Shown: one piece after another, positions 8,151 through 15,762 of the stretch
Numbering within the stretch: position 1 is the first letter of the stretch
Layout: every line of letters begins with the position of its first letter
Source: Streptosporangium amethystogenes
GTDB lineage: Bacteria; Actinomycetota; Actinomycetes; Streptosporangiales; Streptosporangiaceae
Direction: 5' to 3'
Assembly: GCF_000721075.1 (NCBI RefSeq)
Contig: NZ_JOEQ01000026.1
Coordinates: 1 to 64,000, forward strand
Length of the DNA: 64,000 nt
Notes under the pieces: model-generated
The model's input: only the letters and a program-made list of their open reading frames with translations
Databases searched by the model: none
Told to the model about the DNA's origin: nothing
Made by a program: the position numbers and the translations under genes

Positions 8151-8840
8151 GTGGAAGACGGCTCCGTGATCGAGTTCGAGGACGTCGGGCACAGCTATGG
8201 CGAGCGGGTCGTGCTGTCCGAGGTGAACCTCCGCCTGTCCGAGCGGCGGGTGGCCTTCGTCGGCGCGAACGGTTCGGGAAAGTCCACCCTGGCCCGCATG
8301 ATCAACGGCCTGGTGCTGCCGAGCACGGGCCGGGTGCTGGTTGACGGGCTGGACCCGAGCCGCAAGGGCCGGGAGGTACGGCGGCGCGTCGGGTTCGTCT
8401 TCACCAATCCGGACAGCCAGATCGTGATGCCGACCGCGGGCGAGGACGTCGCCTTCTCCCTGCGGCGCAGCGGGCTCTCCGCCGGGGAGCGTGCCGCGCG
8501 AGCGGCCGAGATCCTGACCGAACACGGGCTCGGTGGCTACGCGGACCATCCCGCGCACCAGCTCTCCGGCGGACAGAAGCAGCTGCTCGCGCTGTGCGGG
8601 ATGCTCGTGCTCGACCCTGACGTGCTCGTCTGTGACGAGCCGACGACGCTGCTCGACCTGCGGAACAAGAGGCAGTTCTGCACCCTGCTCGCGGGGCTGA
8701 GACAGCGGGTGGTGCTGGTTACCCATGATCTTGACCTGCTCGGCGACTTCGACCGGGTGATCGTGCTCGACGGGGGCCGCGTGGTGGCCGACGACGAGCC
8801 GGAACCCGCGCTGCGCCACTACCGGAAGCTCGTCGGCTGA
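8151..8840 (+). CDS. bioM: BioM/EcfA-type ATPase of the biotin ECF transporter
   Basis: A 229-residue ABC ATPase that powers uptake by the adjacent BioY/BioN pair at the inner face of the membrane. Walker A is GANGSGKST, the signature LSGGQKQLLAL and Walker B VLVCDEPTTLLD, with a switch His in VLVTHDLDL. It resembles the CbiO/EcfA group. A GTG start at 8151 is used here, but a GTG at 8166 (giving VIEFEDVGH) is equally plausible. The stop TGA overlaps the ATG of bioN (TGATG), indicating coupled translation. Confidence 0.88.
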   Translation: MEDGSVIEFEDVGHSYGERVVLSEVNLRLSERRVAFVGANGSGKSTLARMINGLVLPSTGRVLVDGLDPSRKGREVRRRVGFVFTNPDSQIVMPTAGEDVAFSLRRSGLSAGERAARAAEILTEHGLGGYADHPAHQLSGGQKQLLALCGMLVLDPDVLVCDEPTTLLDLRNKRQFCTLLAGLRQRVVLVTHDLDLLGDFDRVIVLDGGRVVADDEPEPALRHYRKLVG

Positions 8841-9442
8841 TGTTGGGTGGATGGTACGAACCGGGATCGAGTCCGCTGCACCGGACACCGGCCGGCTGGA
8901 AGCTCCTCGCCCTGCTCGGGCTCGCGGCGGTGGTGTTCGTGCTGCGCTCTCCCGGGTGGCTCGGCGGGATCTGCGCCGCGGTGGTCCTGGGGTACGCGCT
9001 GGCACGGATCTCGCCTAGGAGCTGCCTGCGGGTCGCCCGCACGCTCGGAGTGCTGGTGGCGTTCATGTTCGCGCTGCAGTGGTGGCTGCTCGGCCTGGAC
9101 GCGGCCGTGCTGGTATGCCTGCGGATCGTGGCCGCGCTGACCGCGGCGAACCTGTTCACGATCACCACCAGGGTCGACGACGTGGTGTCCGCCGTCGAGC
9201 GCGGGCTGCGGCCGCTGCGGCGGTTCGGAGTGCGTCCGGACCGGCTCGGTCTGCTCGTCGGGCTCACCCTGCAGTCGGTGACCGTACTGTCCAAGATCGC
9301 CGCTGAGGTGCGCGAGGCGGCGAAGGCCCGCGGGGCGCAGCGCTCGGTCATCGCGTTCGCGGTGCCGTTTCTGATCCGTACCCTGCGTCACGCCGACGAA
9401 CTGGGCGAGGCCCTCGCCGCGCGCGGCGAGGGCGACCGCTGA
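8840..9442 (+). CDS. bioN: BioN/EcfT transmembrane component of the biotin ECF transporter
   Basis: A 200-residue membrane protein of the EcfT family linking the ATPase to the substrate subunit. It has about five hydrophobic segments and the two short Ala-Arg-Gly coupling motifs expected in the cytoplasmic helices (AAKARGAQ and ALAARGEGD near the C-terminus). Its ATG overlaps the bioM stop. With only a single ATPase gene in the operon, the complex probably uses a BioM homodimer, as in other group I biotin systems. Confidence 0.87.
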   Translation: MLGGWYEPGSSPLHRTPAGWKLLALLGLAAVVFVLRSPGWLGGICAAVVLGYALARISPRSCLRVARTLGVLVAFMFALQWWLLGLDAAVLVCLRIVAALTAANLFTITTRVDDVVSAVERGLRPLRRFGVRPDRLGLLVGLTLQSVTVLSKIAAEVREAAKARGAQRSVIAFAVPFLIRTLRHADELGEALAARGEGDR

Positions 9443-9449
9443 GCCGGCG

Positions 9450-9557
9450 TCATCCGCTCACCGGGTCGTCCATCCGGTACGCCAGGTTGCGGATCAGCAG
9501 GGTGTCAAGATGGTCCAGGTCGGCTTCGAGTAGCTTGCCGATCTGGGCGAGCCGGTT
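9450..9557 (-). pseudogene. C-terminal scrap of an unidentified protein
   Basis: The minus strand reads NRLAQIGKLLEADLDHLDTL, then LIRNLAYRMDDPVSG and a stop. This is a clearly protein-like helical segment, but an in-frame stop lies directly before it (9558-9560), so only about 36 codons survive. The family is not recognised. It lies tail-to-tail with bioN and beside a TnpB scrap, consistent with a decayed insertion site. Confidence 0.35.
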
Positions 9558-9593
9558 TCACGACCAGGCGCCGATGGTGTGGATCCGGAGCGC

Positions 9594-9695
9594 GGCACGG
9601 GCCGGATTCTGCCGGCGACCCTCCGGTTGGAGAAGGGCCGGTGGTTCGTGTCGTTCACCTGCGAGATCGACCACGCCGAAAGCGCCCCCGGTCCA
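9594..9695 (+). mobile_element. Fragment of an IS200/IS605-family TnpB (OrfB) gene
   Basis: One frame reads GRILPATLRLEKGRWFVSFT and continues CEIDHAE. This matches the conserved beta-strand segment of TnpB/OrfB proteins (RILSATVxREAxRWFVSFxVEV), which lies ahead of the RuvC-like nuclease domain. Only about 35 residues survive, with a stop upstream at 9531 and no match after SAPG. No element ends could be defined. It marks an old insertion between bioN and the catabolic operon. Confidence 0.5.
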
Positions 9696-9727
9696 GGCTC
9701 CCCCCGTTGGAGCCGGGACCGGGGTGC

Positions 9728-9826
9728 TCAGCCGGTCACCAGGTGCTCGGCCTCATGGTGCAGTACCTCGACCAGGATCAGCTCCAGATGGAGGTCCTGG
9801 TCCGCGACCATCTCGGATGGTGTCAT
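9728..9826 (-). CDS. Candidate 32-residue small ORF with a strong ribosome site
   Basis: The minus strand has CTGGAGG, 7 bases, then an ATG at 9826, opening a 32-residue frame (MTPSEMVADQDLHLELILVE, then VLHHEAEHLVTG). An upstream in-frame ATG at 9886 lacks a ribosome site. The good Shine-Dalgarno spacing argues for translation. The product is acidic and helical with no recognised family, and it may equally be the intact N-terminus of a lost gene. It lies downstream of the 9.9-15.7 kb operon on the same strand, 101 bases after its last stop. Confidence 0.35.
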   Translation of the reverse strand: MTPSEMVADQDLHLELILVEVLHHEAEHLVTG

Positions 9827-9927
9827 CGAATAACCTCCAGCCTCGCTGGCGGGGACGCTTCGCACACCGTGCGGGTTATCCGTCATAGCGGGCCGGTATG
9901 GACGGTGAGCGCCCGTCGCCAGGCGGA

Positions 9928-10881
9928 TCAGCGGCCGGTGGCGAGGGCGGCCGCGTGCATGAGCCGTCCCGGATCGGTGTCGGGGTCGTCGCGGACGACC
10001 GCCACGTCCAGGCCGGCGGCGGCCAGGCGGCCGAGTGACGCGGCGGCGTCGGCGGCCGTCCCGGCGGCGGCGAACAGGTCGAGCAGCGCGTCGTCGACGA
10101 GGTCGGTGCGCGGAGCGTCGGAAAGCCACCCCTCGCGGAACGCGGCGCACAACCCCGCGTCGAGCCCCGCGGTTCTGGTGATCTCGTGGTCGCCGTGCAC
10201 GCCGAGGTAGGTCGCCACCATGGGGCGCAGCCGGTCGCGGGCCGCGCACGCGTCCTCGCCCACCGACAGCCCGACGTAGGCGGCCAGCTCCATCCCGGCT
10301 CCGACGCGCTCGCGGACCGAGGAGACGTAGGGCGCGGAGGAGAGGATGGACAGCAGCAGGCCGTCCGCCCGCTCGGCGGCCAAGGCCAGCGCCCGCGGAC
10401 CCTTGACCCCCAGCACGATCGGCAGGGTGCGGCGTGGCGGGGTGAAGGACAGCCCGGCCGACACGCGGAAGTGCTCGCCCCGGTGGTCGACGCGCTCGCC
10501 GGTCATCATCGCCCTGACGATGTCGACCGCCTCGGCCAGGCGACCGATCGGCCGGTCGAAGGGGATGCCGAGCTGGTCGGTCATCCAGCGGGAGTTGCTC
10601 GCACCGAGGCCGAGGATCGCGCGCCCGCCGCTGATCTCCTCCAGGGCGGCGAGCTCCATGGCGATCAGCGCCGGATGGCGGGTCCAGGGGTTGACCACCC
10701 CGATGCCCACCCGGATCCGCCCGGTGACCGCGGCGATCGCGCCGGCCAGCGCGAAGGCGCCGCGCTCGCAGTAGTCCTCGGTGATCCACACGGTGTCGAA
10801 CCCGGCATCCTCGGCGAGTCTGGCGACCGCGACGGCGGAGGCGGCGTCGCGGTGCCCGGAGATGGAGAACGCGAGTCTCAT
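9928..10881 (-). CDS. Luciferase-like flavin (F420 or FMN) oxidoreductase, last gene of the catabolic operon
   Basis: A 317-residue TIM-barrel protein of the bacterial luciferase-like family (LLM class), resembling F420-dependent methylene-tetrahydromethanopterin reductase-type enzymes. Typical blocks are EDAGFDTVWITEDY, RIRVGIGVVNPWTRHP, LEEISGGRAILGLGASNS and PIVLGVKGPRALALAAE. These enzymes use F420 or reduced flavin to reduce or monooxygenate small molecules; the cofactor cannot be decided from sequence alone. Its ATG overlaps the stop of the PLP-enzyme gene (ATGA). It is a different subtype from the oxidoreductase at 13357-14376, so the two probably do distinct steps of one pathway. Confidence 0.85.
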   Translation of the reverse strand: MRLAFSISGHRDAASAVAVARLAEDAGFDTVWITEDYCERGAFALAGAIAAVTGRIRVGIGVVNPWTRHPALIAMELAALEEISGGRAILGLGASNSRWMTDQLGIPFDRPIGRLAEAVDIVRAMMTGERVDHRGEHFRVSAGLSFTPPRRTLPIVLGVKGPRALALAAERADGLLLSILSSAPYVSSVRERVGAGMELAAYVGLSVGEDACAARDRLRPMVATYLGVHGDHEITRTAGLDAGLCAAFREGWLSDAPRTDLVDDALLDLFAAAGTAADAAASLGRLAAAGLDVAVVRDDPDTDPGRLMHAAALATGR

Positions 10882-12176
10882 CGGTCGTCCTCCGGGCCGA
10901 GGTCGCCGCTCCGCCGGCCGAGTGCGGCGAGTCCCCGGTCGAGTGCGGCGGGCGTGGGTTCCACGACGGGCACCGGCGGCAGGGTGGCGGCGGTGGCTCC
11001 GATGTCCTTCAGGCCGGTGGAGGTGCCGACCACGACCACCGTGGCGTCGGCGGGCAGCGCGCCCGACCCGGCCAGGTCCTCCACCGCGACCAGCGCGGTG
11101 ACGGACGAGGCCTCCAGGTACAGGCCGGCCTCCCGGCCGAGCCTGCCCTGCGCGTCGAGGATGCGCGCGTCGTCGGGGACGGACACCGCCCGCCCGCCGG
11201 TCGCCCGCAGCGCGGCCAGGCCCTGGAAGGTCCCGTACGGCGAGGCGATGGAGAACGCGACCGACGGAGTGATCGGCACCGGTCCCGCGGTGTCCGTGCC
11301 GGCGGCCAGGGCGGTGCCGTGCGGGCCGAACGGCTCGGCCGCGACGAGGACCGGCATCCGGTCGGCCAGCCCCGACTCCACGAGGTCGGCGAAGCCGCGC
11401 CGGATCCCGGCCAGCCCGTCGGCGTAGGCGACGGGCACGACCACGTGGTCGGGGGTCCGGCCGAGGTCGGCGACGATCTCGTAGGCGATCGTCTTGTAGC
11501 CGTCGATGCCGTAGGGGATGGACCCCACCGGCGGGTCGGCGTGCCCGGACATCGCCAGCCAGCCGCGCTCCTCGACGAGCCGCCGCATCAGACGCCACCG
11601 ATCCCGGGGGTTTTCCAGGGCGACGACGCGAGCACCGTACACCTGCATCAGGGTCTTCATCGTGGCCGGTACCGACGCCACGGTCAGCACCACGCAGGGC
11701 AGCCCCGCGCGCGCCGCGTAGGCGGCGACCGCCGCCCCGTGGTTACCGGTGCTCGCCACGACCACCGCGGGGGCGCCCAGTTCCACGGCCTTGGTGACCG
11801 CCACGGCGGCCAGCCGGTCCTTGTAGGACCAGGTCGGGTTGCGGGTCTCGTCCTTGACGAGGACCGCGCCGAGCCCGAGGCGCTCGGCGGTGCGGGGGAG
11901 CGGCACCAGCGGAGTGCCGCCCTCGCCCAGGCTCACCGCCGGTGTGGCACCGTCCAGCGGCAGCAGCGCGCGGTGGCGGAACAGCCCTGGCTGGGCGGGG
12001 TCACAGGGCAGGCCGCGCAAGCCGCCGAGGTCGTAGACCGGGAGCACGTTGGCGGGCGCCCCCTCCTTCTCGCAGGCCGGGCAGCCACGCCCGACGAGCT
12101 CCAGTGAAGGGTCGGGGTAGGTCGCCGAGCACCGCTGGCAGGCCAGCCGGCCAAGGTAGCGGGAGGCCGGGGTCAT
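10878..12176 (-). CDS. Threonine-synthase-like PLP-dependent enzyme
   Basis: A 432-residue fold-type II PLP enzyme of the threonine synthase/dehydratase family. The N-terminus holds a zinc-ribbon-like Cys set (C13, C16, C32, C35), as in many threonine synthases. The PLP lysine is K119 in NPTWSYKDRLA; STGNHGAAVAAYAARAG gives the substrate/phosphate loop and VVVVGTSTGLKDIG the C-terminal glycine-rich region. No other threonine-biosynthesis genes are nearby, and it is locked by ATGA overlaps between an M24 hydrolase and a flavin oxidoreductase. A catabolic beta-elimination or beta-replacement on an amino acid released by the upstream enzymes is therefore likelier than threonine synthesis. That role is inference. 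Confidence 0.85.
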   Translation of the reverse strand: MTPASRYLGRLACQRCSATYPDPSLELVGRGCPACEKEGAPANVLPVYDLGGLRGLPCDPAQPGLFRHRALLPLDGATPAVSLGEGGTPLVPLPRTAERLGLGAVLVKDETRNPTWSYKDRLAAVAVTKAVELGAPAVVVASTGNHGAAVAAYAARAGLPCVVLTVASVPATMKTLMQVYGARVVALENPRDRWRLMRRLVEERGWLAMSGHADPPVGSIPYGIDGYKTIAYEIVADLGRTPDHVVVPVAYADGLAGIRRGFADLVESGLADRMPVLVAAEPFGPHGTALAAGTDTAGPVPITPSVAFSIASPYGTFQGLAALRATGGRAVSVPDDARILDAQGRLGREAGLYLEASSVTALVAVEDLAGSGALPADATVVVVGTSTGLKDIGATAATLPPVPVVEPTPAALDRGLAALGRRSGDLGPEDDR

Positions 12177-13360
12177 GCCGGCACCACCGTCAGCTCCCTC
12201 GGCGAGCGGGTGAACAGCTCCGCTCCGTCGCCGGTCACCACCAGGGTGTCCTCCACCATCATCCCGCCCCATCCGAGGTTGTAGTACGGCGTCTCGAAGC
12301 AGAATGTCATGCCCGCCTCCAGTGCCGTCTCCACGCCGGGGGAGACGATGGGCGGTTCGTAGACGGCGAGGCCGATGCCGTGCCCGCAGTGCTGGCGCCG
12401 GTAGGGCGTGACCCCCTCCCGCCGCACCGTCCGCATCGCGACGTCGAAGACCTCCGAGGCGGTCACGCCGGGACGGGTCAGGGCGACCTGCTCGTCCAGG
12501 CCGGCGAGGATCGCCGCGTAGTGGCCGGCCTGGCGCGCGTCGGGCGCGCCGAGCACCGCGGTGCGTCCGATGTCGGACCAGTAGCCGGCGTACAGGCAGC
12601 CGATGTCGAAGCGGACCAGTTCGCCGGGGCGCCAGCGCCGGTCGGTCGGGTGGGCGTCGGCCAGGGCGGAGCGCGGGCCGGTGGTCGCCACCACGAAGCG
12701 GGGCTCGGCGCCCCCGGCGACCATCGTGGCGGCCACCGCCTGGGCGAGCGCGTGCTCGGTCACCCCCTCCACGGCGATCTCCAGAGCGGCGTGCACTCCG
12801 GCCTCGGCGAGCCGGGCGGCGTGGCGCAGCAGCGCCACCTCGCCGGGGAGCTTCACCGCGCGGACCCGGCTCGCCCAGCCGGTGGCGTCGGCCGCGCCGG
12901 GATCGCCCGCGGCCTCGCGCAGGGCCTCCTCGCCGTCGAGCCCCTCGACGCCGTAACGGAGCCCCGTCCCGGCGGCGCGGGTCGCGGTGGCGAGCGCCGC
13001 GTACAGGTCGGGGTGCCGGTCGGCGGCACCGGTGAGGGGTGTGGGGCCGGACGACTCGAAGTAGAACCGGCCGAACGGCACCACCCGGTCCTCCGGCACG
13101 CCGCCGTCCACCGCGGGGGCGGTGTCGGCGGCCGGGCATACCAGCCAGCAGTCGTCGCCGGTCACCACGGCCGCCATCCGGTGGGCGCGAAACAGCGCCC
13201 CGGCCACGCTGCGGTAGCCGGTGGCGTACAGGACGCTCTCCGGAGTGGTGAGGACGACGGCGTCGAACGGAGCCCCGGCCAGGGCCTCACGCAGCCGGGC
13301 GACCCGCTCCGACGCCAGCCGGCGCAGGTCGACGTCCGGGGCGGGGGGAGGGGCGCTCAT
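12173..13360 (-). CDS. M24-family (creatinase/Xaa-Pro peptidase fold) hydrolase
   Basis: A 395-residue pita-bread-fold protein. The N-terminal creatinase-type domain (about 30-160) precedes the catalytic domain. The five metal ligands of the family are all present: D252 (RFDIG), D263 (WSDIGRT), H327 (HCGHGIG), E356 (CFETP) and E370 (VEDT), so a dimetal site is expected. Relatives include Xaa-Pro aminopeptidase, dimethylpropiothetin lyase and ectoine hydrolase (DoeA/EutD); creatinase shares the fold without the metals. In this operon it probably hydrolyses a small C-N bond compound imported by the NCS1 permease. It is joined to its neighbours by ATGA overlaps at both ends. Confidence 0.87.
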   Translation of the reverse strand: MSAPPPAPDVDLRRLASERVARLREALAGAPFDAVVLTTPESVLYATGYRSVAGALFRAHRMAAVVTGDDCWLVCPAADTAPAVDGGVPEDRVVPFGRFYFESSGPTPLTGAADRHPDLYAALATATRAAGTGLRYGVEGLDGEEALREAAGDPGAADATGWASRVRAVKLPGEVALLRHAARLAEAGVHAALEIAVEGVTEHALAQAVAATMVAGGAEPRFVVATTGPRSALADAHPTDRRWRPGELVRFDIGCLYAGYWSDIGRTAVLGAPDARQAGHYAAILAGLDEQVALTRPGVTASEVFDVAMRTVRREGVTPYRRQHCGHGIGLAVYEPPIVSPGVETALEAGMTFCFETPYYNLGWGGMMVEDTLVVTGDGAELFTRSPRELTVVPA

Positions 13361-14376
13361 GGCCGCCCTCCCGCCTGCTTGGCGATGACGGTCTCGCTGA
13401 ACTCGTGCATGGCGTCGAGCGTCTCCGGCACGGTGTCGGCCGCGAACAGCAGCCCGGCGAGGGTGTCGACGCCGACCTCCCGGTAGGCGGCGATCTGCTC
13501 GGCCACGCTGTCCGGAGTACCGATGAGATTGCGGCTCGCCAGGTCGGAGACGCCCTGGTCCTTCAGTGTCGTGCCGGACAGCGAGACCATGTGGTTGTGG
13601 AGCTGGGAGGCGCGGAATCTGCGCCAGGCCTCCTCATGGGTGGGCGCCACGCAGACCGCCACCTGCAGCGCGACCTCGAACCCGCCGGGCAGCTCGCGGC
13701 CCGCGGCCGCCGCCTGCGCCCTGATGTCGGCGATGCCCGCGGCCACCTCGCCGGGGGTGAGGCAGGCGGGCAGCCATCCGCCGGCGTGCAGCGCCGCGCG
13801 GGTACGGGAGCCCGGTGCGTTGCCGCCGGACAGGATCGGCAGCACGGGCTGTGCCGGCTTGGGATAGGACTCCACGTCCTCGAACTCGACCCAGCGCCCC
13901 TTGAAGGAGGCTCGCCGCTCGGTGAACAACGCGTTGAGCGCCTGGATGGCCTCGGCCGCGTGCTCGCCCCTGTTGATGCGCCGCCCGGGGTTCATCGCCT
14001 CGAACTCCTCGCGGTAGGCGCCGATGCCCACGCCCAGCACGGCCCTGCCTCCGGACAGCCGGTCGAGGGTGGCGACCTGCTTGGCGGCCACCACCGGGTT
14101 GCGGAACGGCAGCACCATGATCGCCGTGGCCAGCCGGATCCGGCTGGTGAGCGCCGCGACGTAGCTCAGATAGGCGAACGGGTCGTAGTAGCGGGGCGGG
14201 GTGTCGAACTCCTCGCGCACGTAGCCCTGCGTGGTCACGTGGTCGTTGCCCCAGACCGAGTCGAATCCCAGCCGCTCGGCCTGGACGGCCAGCTCGACCG
14301 CCTCGGCGGCGTCGGCGTAGGGGACGGGATACATCAGCCCCTCCGTGCCCGTGGGCACCCCCAGACCGAATCTCAT
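13357..14376 (-). CDS. Luciferase-like flavin/F420 oxidoreductase, second gene of the catabolic operon
   Basis: A 339-residue LLM-class oxidoreductase with AERLGFDSVWGNDHV, RIRLATAIMVLPFRNP, LDRLSGGRAVLGVGIGAYREE and LPILSGGNAPGSRTRAALHAG. It resembles the F420-dependent subgroup annotated as TIGR03619-type proteins (from memory). The likely role is oxidation or monooxygenation of the imported substrate, by analogy with ring-opening RutA-type enzymes. The ATG at 14376 overlaps the permease stop and its own stop overlaps the M24 gene start, so the operon is read as one coupled unit. Confidence 0.86.
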   Translation of the reverse strand: MRFGLGVPTGTEGLMYPVPYADAAEAVELAVQAERLGFDSVWGNDHVTTQGYVREEFDTPPRYYDPFAYLSYVAALTSRIRLATAIMVLPFRNPVVAAKQVATLDRLSGGRAVLGVGIGAYREEFEAMNPGRRINRGEHAAEAIQALNALFTERRASFKGRWVEFEDVESYPKPAQPVLPILSGGNAPGSRTRAALHAGGWLPACLTPGEVAAGIADIRAQAAAAGRELPGGFEVALQVAVCVAPTHEEAWRRFRASQLHNHMVSLSGTTLKDQGVSDLASRNLIGTPDSVAEQIAAYREVGVDTLAGLLFAADTVPETLDAMHEFSETVIAKQAGGRP

Positions 14377-15704
14377 CGAACATCTCCTTCCCGTGCGTCG
14401 GCCGTGACCGGGACAGGGGCGTTCCGCCTGAGAGCGGTCACCGCCCAGCCCAGTACGGCATAGCAGACGAACCCGTAGACCAACCCTTCGATCGCGTCGG
14501 TCAGCAGGACGTCGGTGTACTTCGCCAGCAGCGCCGCCACGACCCAGGCCACGAGGGCCTCGGCCCGCACGGCCGGTGCCGACTCCAGCAGCTGGTCGCC
14601 CGTGCGGTGACGGGCCAGGATCCAGAAGTGCGCGATGAGCACGCCGGCGAACGGCGGTGCGATGATCCCGATGACGTTCAGGAAGACGAGGAACTGGGCG
14701 GCCAGACCGGCGAAGGCGACCAGGACCGCGATGACGATCGAGATGATCGTCCAGGCGGGTTTGCCGACCCGCAGCCCCAGGGTGTTGGAGGCGTTGGTGA
14801 AGGCGAGCGAGGCCGAGTAGAGGTTGTTGTCGGCGGTGTTCCACAGGGCCAGCACCAGCATCACCGCGGCCGGGGCCAGCAGGCCCAGTCCCTGCATGAC
14901 CAGCACGAAGTTGCTGTTGCCCACGGACATGGCCGAGACGGTGGCGATGATCTCGAAGACGCCCGCGCCCACGACGAATCCGGCGAAGCAGGAGATGATC
15001 ACGTCGCGGCCGCGGGAGGCGAAACGCGTCACGTCCCCGACGAGCGCGGCACCGGTGATCCACGTCGAGATGACGGCGCCGACCGCGACGGCGAATCCGA
15101 TGGGCACCGCGGGCTGCTGGGCGGCCACCTCGGCGAACCCGCCGTCCCCGCCGCCGATCTTGAAGAGCGCCAGCAGCGCGATCGCGACCTCGATGGGCAC
15201 CGCGATCGCGGAGAACTTCGCCAGCCCTTTGAACCCGAAGATGGCCGTCGTGGTGATGGCGGCGCCGAACACCAGGATGAAGGCCCATGGCGGGATCGCC
15301 GGAATCAGCTTGTGCACCGCCCCGCTCCAGGTGTCCATCAGCACCCCGATGAACCCCATGGCGATCACACCGAGCAGCAGCGAGACCACGACCGCGCCCT
15401 GGCGGCCGAAGACGACCCTGGCGGCGAGGTAGCTGGACAGGCCGGTCCGATAGCCGACCAGCCCGATCAGCGCGGACACGGCCACCAGAACCAGGTTGCC
15501 GACGAGGATCGCCGCCATTCCCTCGCCGAAGGTGGTCCCGCCGCCCACGACACCGCCGACGAGGAAGCTGCTGACGCTGATGTTCCAGCCGATCTGGACA
15601 ATGATCATTTGGATCAGGGACTTACGCCGGTGCGCGGGCACAGGTTCCAGCGCGTGGTCGTCAAGGTCGGTGGAGATCGACTCCGACTCCACTTTTGTAC
15701 TCAT
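14373..15704 (-). CDS. NCS1-family nucleobase/cation symporter (cytosine-permease-like), first gene of the operon
   Basis: A 443-residue membrane transporter with about 12 hydrophobic segments, of the NCS1 family that moves cytosine, hydantoins, allantoin, uracil or thiamine precursors with H+ or Na+. Family regions include QIGWNISVSSFLVGGVVGGG in helix 1, VDTW-like segment GVLMDTWSGAV and NTADNNLYSASLAF with NASNTLG. The ATG at 15704 follows GGAGG. As the first gene of a five-gene coupled operon with a divergent PucR regulator, it suggests a pathway for an imported N-heterocycle or related small molecule. The actual substrate is unknown. Confidence 0.87.
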   Translation of the reverse strand: MSTKVESESISTDLDDHALEPVPAHRRKSLIQMIIVQIGWNISVSSFLVGGVVGGGTTFGEGMAAILVGNLVLVAVSALIGLVGYRTGLSSYLAARVVFGRQGAVVVSLLLGVIAMGFIGVLMDTWSGAVHKLIPAIPPWAFILVFGAAITTTAIFGFKGLAKFSAIAVPIEVAIALLALFKIGGGDGGFAEVAAQQPAVPIGFAVAVGAVISTWITGAALVGDVTRFASRGRDVIISCFAGFVVGAGVFEIIATVSAMSVGNSNFVLVMQGLGLLAPAAVMLVLALWNTADNNLYSASLAFTNASNTLGLRVGKPAWTIISIVIAVLVAFAGLAAQFLVFLNVIGIIAPPFAGVLIAHFWILARHRTGDQLLESAPAVRAEALVAWVVAALLAKYTDVLLTDAIEGLVYGFVCYAVLGWAVTALRRNAPVPVTADAREGDVR

Positions 15705-15738
15705 AGCGCCCTCCTTGACTGGGGCTGTGCCCTGGGAT

Positions 15739-15752
15739 AGTCCATAGTCCAT
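15739..15752. promoter_or_regulatory. Tandem AGTCCAT repeat in the permease/PucR divergent promoter
   Basis: Two perfect, immediately adjacent copies of AGTCCAT fill the centre of the 58-base gap between the permease start (15704) and the PucR-type gene start (15763). A tandem heptamer in such a short divergent promoter is a reasonable site for the adjacent regulator. No binding data exist for it here. Confidence 0.4.
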
Positions 15753-15762
15753 TAAGGGGCGT

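Noticed and set aside
14607..15740. 377-codon plus-strand frame opposite the NCS1 permease
   Set aside because: Acidic/Gln/His-rich shadow of hydrophobic codons, with no protein-like segment.
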